Assembly (NCBI GenBank): GCA_023487865.1
Contig: JAMDBG010000204.1
Coordinates: 1 to 6,318, forward strand
Reading direction: 5' to 3'
DNA: 6,318 bases
Origin: Deltaproteobacteria bacterium
GTDB lineage: Bacteria > Desulfobacterota > Syntrophia > Syntrophales > UBA5619
The position numbers and the translations under genes were made by a program. Shown in pieces: positions 1-4,469 of this stretch (positions are counted from its first letter, which is position 1; every line of letters starts with the position of its first letter). Below the pieces are notes generated by a model. It did no database searches. It saw only the letters and a program-made list of their open reading frames with translations, and was not told the DNA's origin.

Positions 1-46
1 TGATTATCTGATATGCCTGTGGCAGACTCCGTACTACTTGTTCCAT

Positions 47-91
47 GGGGTATCTCCTTTCTTTATTGGTCTCGCAACCGGGAGATACCCC
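47..91. repeat. 11-bp perfect inverted repeat in the leader
   Basis: GGGGTATCTCC (47-57) is matched exactly by its reverse complement GGAGATACCCC (81-91), separated by 23 bp. The arms are about 34 bp apart centre to centre, roughly three helical turns, and lie about 90-135 bp upstream of the predicted transcription start of the operon. It could be a split operator or activator site for the downstream promoter. It could also be the terminator stem of a gene ending left of the window, since the right arm is followed by CTTCTTCT, but the loop is long and there is no clean T run. No gene can be supported in 1-205. Confidence 0.55.
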
Positions 92-144
92 TTCTTCTAC
101 CTCTGACACAAGATCTGATACATCACCCTGAACCGTCATCCTCA

Positions 145-174
145 TTGACACCGGCGTGTGATCGGCACTATAGT
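145..174 (+). promoter_or_regulatory. Predicted sigma70 promoter of the SDR-activase operon
   Basis: A perfect -35 hexamer TTGACA (145-150) is followed after 18 bp by TATAGT (169-174), a five-of-six match to the -10 consensus. Transcription would start near 181, giving a leader of about 25-28 nt that contains the Shine-Dalgarno of the first gene. The promoter also argues against the in-frame ATG at 158 as a start, because that codon would lie upstream of the transcript. No other hexamer pair this good was seen in the leader. Confidence 0.7.
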
Positions 175-176
175 GC
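165..176. promoter_or_regulatory. Palindrome GCACTATAGTGC overlapping the -10 box
   Basis: GCACTATAGTGC is a perfect 12-bp palindrome containing the whole predicted -10 hexamer at its centre. A dimeric repressor bound here would block RNA polymerase directly, so it is a candidate operator. A palindrome of this length can arise by chance, and no second copy was found in the window, so the role is inferred from position only. Confidence 0.35.
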
Positions 177-197
177 GACATGCGAAAAATCCTTTTC

Positions 198-203
198 AGG
201 AGG
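198..203 (+). promoter_or_regulatory. Strong Shine-Dalgarno that fixes the SDR1 start
   Basis: AGGAGG (198-203, extended to AGGAGGAG through 205) precedes two adjacent in-frame ATG codons at 206 and 209. Spacing from the end of AGGAGG is 2 nt to the first and 5 nt to the second, so 209 is the better start. A longer reading from ATG 158 has no such site and would begin inside the promoter. Confidence 0.75.
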
Positions 204-208
204 AGATG

Positions 209-973
209 ATGAGCGGGATATCCTATGATCTGAAGGAGAAGGTCGTCGTCGTGACGGGGGGAAGCAGAGGGATCGGTCTGGAGCTGGCCCGTCATTTTCT
301 CGCCGCGGGCGCGCGGGTCGTCATCTGCGGCCGGAAAGAGGCGAATCTTGCCGCCGCCGTGGAAACGCTGGGCGGAGGAGAGCGGCTCCTCGCCATTCCG
401 GCCCATGTCGCCCGGGAGGGGGATGTCGAGAACCTCTTCGATACGGCCGTCCATCGCTTTGGCGGCCTCGATATCCTCATCAACAATGTCGGGATGAACC
501 TGCTGACCGCCTCCGTGACCGATTCGGATCTTGCCGTCTGGAACAAGATCATCGAGGGAAACCTGACCGGCGCTTTTCTCTGTTCCCGAAAGGCGGCGCG
601 GATCTTGCGGGAGAAGAAACGGGGGAAGATCGTGAACATCTCCTCGCTCGCCGGGACAAAGGCCTCGCCGGGAATGGGGATATACGGGATCGCCAAGGCC
701 GGCCTCGAGATGCTGACGAAGGTCCTGGCCTGCGAACTCGCCCCCTTCAACATCCAGGTCAACGCCATCGCCCCCGGCGTGGTGCGGACCGATTTCAGCA
801 AGCCATTCTGGTCGACGCCGGCCATCCATGACCAGATCGTCAAGGCGGTCCCCGCGGGCCGGATCGCCGAGATCGCCGATCTGGTTCCCATCGTTTTGCT
901 TTTGGCCTCCGGTCATGCGGACTATATCACGGGTCAGACGCTCCTGGTCGACGGGGGGGCCTCCGTCATATGA
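209..973 (+). CDS. SDR family NAD(P)-dependent oxidoreductase (SDR1)
   Basis: A cytosolic classical short-chain dehydrogenase/reductase of 254 aa, the usual length for 3-oxoacyl-ACP reductase (FabG)-like enzymes. It would reversibly oxidise a secondary alcohol or reduce a ketone with NAD(P)(H); the substrate is unknown. Visible motifs, numbered from the 209 start: TGGSRGIG cofactor loop at 16-23, NNVG at 92-95, and the full N-S-Y-K catalytic set at N118, S146, Y159 and K163, with YGIAK at 159-163. Arg20 in the glycine loop and Arg42 after the second beta strand favour NADP(H), which is an inference. An unusual point is His66, in AHV where most classical SDRs have an Asp-Val that contacts the adenine ring; I recall similar His-Val in DHRS4-type SDRs. 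The C-terminus has the expected ITGQ and DGG elements. It is the first gene after the promoter, and its stop overlaps the activase start (ATGA at 970-973). FabG proper is unlikely because no fatty-acid genes are nearby. Family assignment is secure; specific function is not. Confidence 0.93.
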   Translation: MSGISYDLKEKVVVVTGGSRGIGLELARHFLAAGARVVICGRKEANLAAAVETLGGGERLLAIPAHVAREGDVENLFDTAVHRFGGLDILINNVGMNLLTASVTDSDLAVWNKIIEGNLTGAFLCSRKAARILREKKRGKIVNISSLAGTKASPGMGIYGIAKAGLEMLTKVLACELAPFNIQVNAIAPGVVRTDFSKPFWSTPAIHDQIVKAVPAGRIAEIADLVPIVLLLASGHADYITGQTLLVDGGASVI

Positions 974-1758
974 GCCATACGGCCGGCATCGACATCGGCT
1001 CCATCACCGCCAAGGCCGCCGTCATGCGGGACGGTCGGCTTTTAGGGACGCGCGTGATTTTCACAGGTTACAATTCCGAGGCGGCGGGCCGCCGGGTCTT
1101 CGAGGAGCTCCTCGGGGAGTTGGGACTGACGGCTGCAGCAATCGGCGGGATCGTCGCCACCGGCTACGGCCGGAAGAGCGTGACGATCGCCGACAAGGCC
1201 CTGACCGAAATCATGTGCCACGCCGCCGGCGCCCATTACCTCGATCCTTCCGTCCGGTCGCTCATCGATATCGGGGGGCAGGACAGCAAGGCCGTCGCCC
1301 TGGATGAAAACGGACGGGTCACAAACTTCACGATGAACGACAAATGCGCCGCGGGGACCGGCCGCTTTCTCGAGGTGATGGCCCGCGCCCTGGAAGCGGA
1401 TCTCGATGAATTCGGCGCCCTCTCGCTCAAGGCGGAACAGCCGGCACAGATCAGCAGCCTCTGCACGGTCTTTGCCGAATCGGAGGTCATTTCGCTTATC
1501 GCCAAGGGGGAGAAGCGGGAAAACATCATCGCAGGGATCCATGCGGCGATCGCCTCCCGGGTTTCGGCAATGGCAAGCCGGATAGGGCTTGCGGCGCCGG
1601 TCATGATGACGGGGGGGGTGGCGCGGAACATCGGCGTCGTCCGGGCGTTGGAGAAGGCAATCGGCATGCCGGTCATCGTTTTGCCGTACGCCCAGGTCAA
1701 CGGCGCGATCGGCGCGGCCTGCCTGGCAGGCAGGCAGGGGGGAGTCAACCATGCATGA
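970..1758 (+). CDS. CoA-substrate-specific enzyme activase, HgdC/BcrA/BcrD (BadF/BadG) ATPase family
   Basis: A 262-aa ASKHA-fold ATPase. Known members form a homodimer with one [4Fe-4S] cluster between subunits and use ATP hydrolysis to inject a low-potential electron into 2-hydroxyacyl-CoA dehydratases; related BcrA/BcrD subunits drive benzoyl-CoA reductase. Motifs seen: phosphate-1 loop GIDIGSITAK (6-15), second loop IDIGGQDSK (99-107), cluster cysteines Cys126 (NDKCAAGTG) and Cys165 (SSLCTVFAESE), and the C-terminal MTGGVARN adenosine motif. The cysteine spacing of 39 equals that of HgdC (Cys127/Cys166 as I recall), so it should be cluster-competent. The length fits a stand-alone activase rather than the longer two-domain forms. 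The start overlaps the SDR1 stop by the ATGA junction; the only purine-rich site is a G7 run about 10 nt upstream, so translational coupling is likely. The gene overlaps SDR2 by 8 nt. No dehydratase or reductase component is encoded in the window, so its client is unknown. Confidence 0.93.
   Translation: MSHTAGIDIGSITAKAAVMRDGRLLGTRVIFTGYNSEAAGRRVFEELLGELGLTAAAIGGIVATGYGRKSVTIADKALTEIMCHAAGAHYLDPSVRSLIDIGGQDSKAVALDENGRVTNFTMNDKCAAGTGRFLEVMARALEADLDEFGALSLKAEQPAQISSLCTVFAESEVISLIAKGEKRENIIAGIHAAIASRVSAMASRIGLAAPVMMTGGVARNIGVVRALEKAIGMPVIVLPYAQVNGAIGAACLAGRQGGVNHA
1717..1735 (+). promoter_or_regulatory. Hairpin directly upstream of the SDR2 Shine-Dalgarno
   Basis: GCCTGCC (1717-1723) and GGCAGGC (1729-1735) form a perfect 7-bp GC-rich stem with a 5-nt loop, inside the last codons of the activase. 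The purine run GGGGGGAG (1737-1744), the likely ribosome binding site of SDR2 (6 nt before ATG 1751), begins one base after the stem. The stem could modulate initiation at SDR2 or couple it to translation of the activase. The region also contains tandem CAGG units, so the structure may be a by-product of a simple repeat. Confidence 0.35.
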
Positions 1759-2587
1759 AGATCTGAAGGGAAAGACGGCGCTGATCACCGGCGCGGGGAA
1801 GAAGACCGGCATCGGGTATGCCGTTGCCCAGCGCCTGGCCTCTCTGGGCTGTCATATGGTGATCGCCGATCTCGGCCGCTTGCCGGGGACGCCAAGCCCC
1901 GTTCGGACGGGGACACACGAGGAAATGGAGGCCATCGCTTCTGATATTGCCGGATGCTACGGCGTGAAGGCCATTGCCGTGGAGTTGGACGTGACCGTTC
2001 CCGATTCCGTCATTCGGATGGCGGAGACCCTGCGGGAGAGTTGCGGCCATATCCACATCCTGGTCAACAACGCCGGCGCCTCTTTCGGAGTCCCCGCCGA
2101 TATCCTTTCCTACGACGAGGCGGCCTGGATTCGGACGGTGGATGTGTGCCTCTTTTCCGTTTTTCGTGTCAGCAGGGCGATCCTGCCGCTCATGCTGGGG
2201 GAGCCGGGCGCGATCGTCAACACCGCCTCCCGGGCGGGGAAGGTGCCGCCCCTGTTCAACAGCGCCTATGCCGCGGCGAAGGCCGGGGTGATCATGCTAA
2301 CCAAAACGATGGCCAAGGAGCTCGCCCCCCGCGGCATCCGGGTCAACGCGATCTGCCCGGGGCAGATCCGGACCGATCTGGAGCAGTGGCGCTTCGGTCT
2401 CGAGGCCTCGTTCTTCGGGAGCACAGTCCCGGACAGAGAGCAGGAGATGTGCAAAACGATCCCCCTCGGACAGATCGGCATGCCCGAGGATGTGGGGAGG
2501 CTTGTCGCTTTCCTCGCCTCAGAGGCCTCCCATTATATCACGGGGCAGGCGATCAACCTGGACGGGGGCCAATGCATGGAGTTGTAA
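1751..2587 (+). CDS. Divergent SDR family oxidoreductase (SDR2)
   Basis: A 278-aa short-chain dehydrogenase/reductase, about 25 residues longer than SDR1. The cofactor loop TGAGKKTGIG (13-22) has two extra residues compared with classical TGxxxGIG, a variant known in some SDR groups. Asp40 after the second beta strand suggests NAD(H) preference. A stretch after it (about 42-57, rich in Pro, Thr and Gly) accounts for much of the extra length. NNAG is at 106-109, the adenine-contacting Asp-Val at 80-81, and the catalytic residues at Ser160, Tyr173 and Lys177 (YAAAK). The position normally held by the conserved catalytic Asn (usual VNLxG) reads VCLFS, giving Cys133. The C-terminus has ITGQ and DGG as in SDR1. 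Start ATG 1751 follows GGGGGGAG by 6 nt and overlaps the activase end by 8 nt; the nearby ATG at 1755 is in another frame. It is co-transcribed with the activase. A reversible alcohol/ketone oxidoreductase is likely; the substrate is unknown. Confidence 0.92.
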   Translation: MHEDLKGKTALITGAGKKTGIGYAVAQRLASLGCHMVIADLGRLPGTPSPVRTGTHEEMEAIASDIAGCYGVKAIAVELDVTVPDSVIRMAETLRESCGHIHILVNNAGASFGVPADILSYDEAAWIRTVDVCLFSVFRVSRAILPLMLGEPGAIVNTASRAGKVPPLFNSAYAAAKAGVIMLTKTMAKELAPRGIRVNAICPGQIRTDLEQWRFGLEASFFGSTVPDREQEMCKTIPLGQIGMPEDVGRLVAFLASEASHYITGQAINLDGGQCMEL

Positions 2588-2621
2588 TGGGCTTTGGAGA
2601 GAAGGTATCCCTCCGGTTGCT

Positions 2622-2648
2622 GGACATTTTTCGATCCGAAAAATCTCC
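2622..2648. repeat. Imperfect 27-bp palindrome between SDR2 and the ThDP gene
   Basis: ATTTTTCG (2626-2633) and CGAAAAAT (2637-2644) are perfect 8-bp arms around ATC. After one C/C mismatch, GGA (2622-2624) pairs with TCC (2646-2648), so 11 of 12 outer positions match. The 27-bp symmetric site is AT-rich at its core and unlike the GC-rich genes around it. It is a plausible operator for a dimeric regulator controlling the ThDP gene. It is not a good intrinsic terminator: the stem is AU-rich and no T run follows. Confidence 0.45.
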
Positions 2649-2657
2649 AATGCGGTC

Positions 2658-2700
2658 CTTTCAGAGCCTATTCAATAATAGGGAAAGAATGTTTATTTTT
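2658..2700 (+). terminator. Possible weak terminator or attenuator before the ThDP gene
   Basis: CTTTC (2658-2662) and CCTATT (2667-2672) pair with AATAGG (2677-2682) and GAAAG (2683-2687) to give an 11-bp stem with a 4-nt bulge on the left arm and a CAAT loop. It is followed by a T-rich stretch (2691-2700, GTTTATTTTT). This arrangement resembles an intrinsic terminator, but the stem is poor in GC and bulged, and the T run is interrupted by A. It could reduce read-through from SDR2 into the ThDP gene, or simply be a leader structure: the gene's SD (GGAGG, 2703-2707) begins 3 nt after it. Confidence 0.3.
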
Positions 2701-2711
2701 ATGGAGGCGAA

Positions 2712-4412
2712 ATGGAGCAGGTGATCGGCGGCGGGCTGGCGGCGGAAGCGCTCATCGAACGGGGTGTCGAATATATATTTACTCTGAGCGGGGGACACAT
2801 TACACCGATCTATCAGTATTTGGAAGGATCGCCGGTCGCCCTTTTCGACACCCGGCATGAACAGGCCGCCGTCTTCATGGCCGAAGCCTGGGCGCGGATG
2901 ACCCGCAAACCCGCAGTCGCCATGGTCACCGCCGGTCCGGGTTTTACCAACGCCCTTTCTGGAATCGCCAACGCCCGCCTCTCCAATGCCCCGGTGATCC
3001 TGATCGCGGGATGCGTGGGACTGGAAAGCGTGGAAAAACTGGACCTCCAGGACATGAGCCAGCTTCCCGTCATCGCCCCCATGGTGAAAAAGGCCTGGGT
3101 CTGCACCCTGGCCGAAAGGATTCCCGAGTTTATCGACCTTGCCTTCCGGACCGCCCTTGCCGGCCGGCCGGGACCGGTCTATCTGGAACTTCCCTGTGAC
3201 GTCCTCAATGCGAAGGTCGATCCGGTAAAAGTGCGGCGGCCCCGAAGCCGGGTCGAGTCCCGGCCTCTGGATCCCGAAGGCGCCCAGAAGATCATCGCCA
3301 TGCTCCAAACGGCGAACGCCCCGGTCGTCATCGCCGGAAGCGGCGTCTGGTACGCCGATGCGGGGGATGCCCTCAGGGTGTTCGTCGAGCAGACCGGTGT
3401 TCCCGTCTTCACGGGCAATTCCGGCCGGGGGAGCATCTCCGACACCCACCCCCTCTGCTTCCAGTCCTCCCTCCCCATCCGCCCCGGCGCCGCTTTCTTC
3501 ACCCTCGCCAGCGCCGACCTGGTCCTCTTTCTGGGCAGCCGGCTCAGCCTTTACTATATCTTCGGCGACATCTTCCGGAAGGAGGCGAAGTTCATCCAGG
3601 CGGACATCGAGGCGGAGGAGATCGGCCGGAATCGTTCCGTGGACCTGGGCGTCGTCGGCGACGTCCGGGCCCTGCTGGAAGAACTTAACCGCGTGATCGA
3701 AGCACGGGGGATCGGCGGAACCTTCCGCAGCCGTTTCCAGGGCTGGGTGGAGACCGTCCGGAAAGCCGATGTGGATGGGAAGACCCCGACGCAGGCACTC
3801 TGGGACAGTTCGGCCGTTCCCATCCATCCGCTCCGTCTCGCCCGCGAGGTGGATGCGTTTATGGACCGGGAGGAGGGGGAGGGAGGACTGGAGGCGGGTG
3901 ATACCCAGGTCTGGATGGGGATGACCCGTACGGTAAGAAAGGGCGGTCACTATATGGACTCCGGGCTCTACGGATGCCTTGCCGTGGGGCTCCCCTTCGC
4001 CAATGCGGCGAAACTCCGCCATCCCGAAAGCCGCGTCCTGCTCATCATAGGCGACGGCTCGGTCGGTTTCAACTTCATGGAGTTCCACACGGCGATTCGC
4101 AGGGGGCTTCCCATCGTTGTTGTCATCGCCAACGACCAGAGCTGGGGGATGATCGCCCACAGTCAGACGCTCCGGTTGGGACACAGCATCCCCGATGGAA
4201 CGTGGCTCGGCCGCGTCGACTATCACCGTCTCGTCGAGGCACTCGGGGGTTTCGGTGCCCTTGTCGAGCGGCCGGAGGAGATCCGTCCGGCCCTGGAGGC
4301 GGCCTTCTCCTCCGGGAAGACGGCCTGCATCAACGTGATGGTGGATCCCACCGTGATCAGCCCGGGGAGCGTCGCCCTGGCCAACCTCGGCGGTTACCGT
4401 ACCGGACAATAG
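2712..4412 (+). CDS. Thiamine-diphosphate-dependent lyase/carboligase, acetolactate synthase-like, benzaldehyde lyase-type active site
   Basis: A 566-aa ThDP enzyme with the full three-domain layout: PYR domain (about 1-170), central domain (about 190-330) and PP domain (about 375-550). Such enzymes cleave or form C-C bonds beside a carbonyl, usually as cytosolic tetramers. Visible residues are catalytic Glu50 (TRHEQAA), His29 (SGGHI), Gln113, and the Mg/ThDP motif GDGS at 447-450 ending in NDQSWG at 474-479. As I recall benzaldehyde lyase, its key residues are His29, Glu50, Gln113, Asp448, Asn475 and Ser477; the positions coincide here, except that 475 is Asp and 480 is Met instead of Ala. 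Asp at the second position of the NN pair occurs in other ALS-like proteins. No small regulatory subunit of acetolactate synthase is nearby, so a biosynthetic IlvB role is less likely. Alternatives are a 2-hydroxyacyl-CoA lyase, a benzoin/acyloin lyase or a 1,2-dione hydrolase. Start ATG 2712 follows GGAGG (2703-2707) by 4 nt; the ATG at 2701 is out of frame. Family is secure, substrate unknown. Confidence 0.9.
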   Translation: MEQVIGGGLAAEALIERGVEYIFTLSGGHITPIYQYLEGSPVALFDTRHEQAAVFMAEAWARMTRKPAVAMVTAGPGFTNALSGIANARLSNAPVILIAGCVGLESVEKLDLQDMSQLPVIAPMVKKAWVCTLAERIPEFIDLAFRTALAGRPGPVYLELPCDVLNAKVDPVKVRRPRSRVESRPLDPEGAQKIIAMLQTANAPVVIAGSGVWYADAGDALRVFVEQTGVPVFTGNSGRGSISDTHPLCFQSSLPIRPGAAFFTLASADLVLFLGSRLSLYYIFGDIFRKEAKFIQADIEAEEIGRNRSVDLGVVGDVRALLEELNRVIEARGIGGTFRSRFQGWVETVRKADVDGKTPTQALWDSSAVPIHPLRLAREVDAFMDREEGEGGLEAGDTQVWMGMTRTVRKGGHYMDSGLYGCLAVGLPFANAAKLRHPESRVLLIIGDGSVGFNFMEFHTAIRRGLPIVVVIANDQSWGMIAHSQTLRLGHSIPDGTWLGRVDYHRLVEALGGFGALVERPEEIRPALEAAFSSGKTACINVMVDPTVISPGSVALANLGGYRTGQ

Positions 4413-4469
4413 GAAAGGGATGATTGCGGCGGTTGCCGGATGTTTGACAGGGACGCTCTTCCTCTTATT
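4413..4469. other. Convergent gap between the ThDP gene and mnmG
   Basis: Fifty-seven bases separate two facing stop codons. The only structure seen is a short stem, CGGC (4427-4430) with GCCG (4435-4438) around GGTT. It lacks a T run on either strand, so no convincing intrinsic terminator is visible for either gene. Confidence 0.5.

Noticed and set aside
166..173. CACTATAG as part of a phage T7-type promoter
   Set aside because: Only the central 8 bases match; the upstream TAATACGACT part is absent, and the bacterial -35/-10 pair explains the sequence.
158..208. An upstream ATG (158) extending SDR1 by 17 residues
   Set aside because: It lies between the -35 and -10 boxes, lacks a Shine-Dalgarno, and the added residues precede the normal SDR N-terminus; ATG 209 has an ideal AGGAGG.
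13..228. A 71-codon + strand open frame across the leader
   Set aside because: It runs through the predicted promoter and out of frame into SDR1, has no ribosome binding site and no recognisable protein character.
953..959. G7 run at the end of SDR1, and a similar G8 run at 1611-1618 in the activase, as phase-variable tracts or frameshifts
   Set aside because: Both genes read through in frame with the expected motifs (DGG and MTGGV) at these positions; the runs come from consecutive Gly codons.
1042..1812. Antisense open frames over the activase
   Set aside because: The sense strand encodes all family motifs of the activase; the antisense translation shows none and has no start context.
2661..4409. 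A 582-codon open frame antisense to the ThDP gene
   Set aside because: It mirrors a verified ThDP coding sequence, its translation is low-complexity (Gly, Asp, His, Arg rich) without motifs, and long antisense frames are common in GC-rich DNA.
4427..4438. Short stem in the convergent gap as a bidirectional terminator
   Set aside because: Only 4 bp of stem and no T run on either strand.
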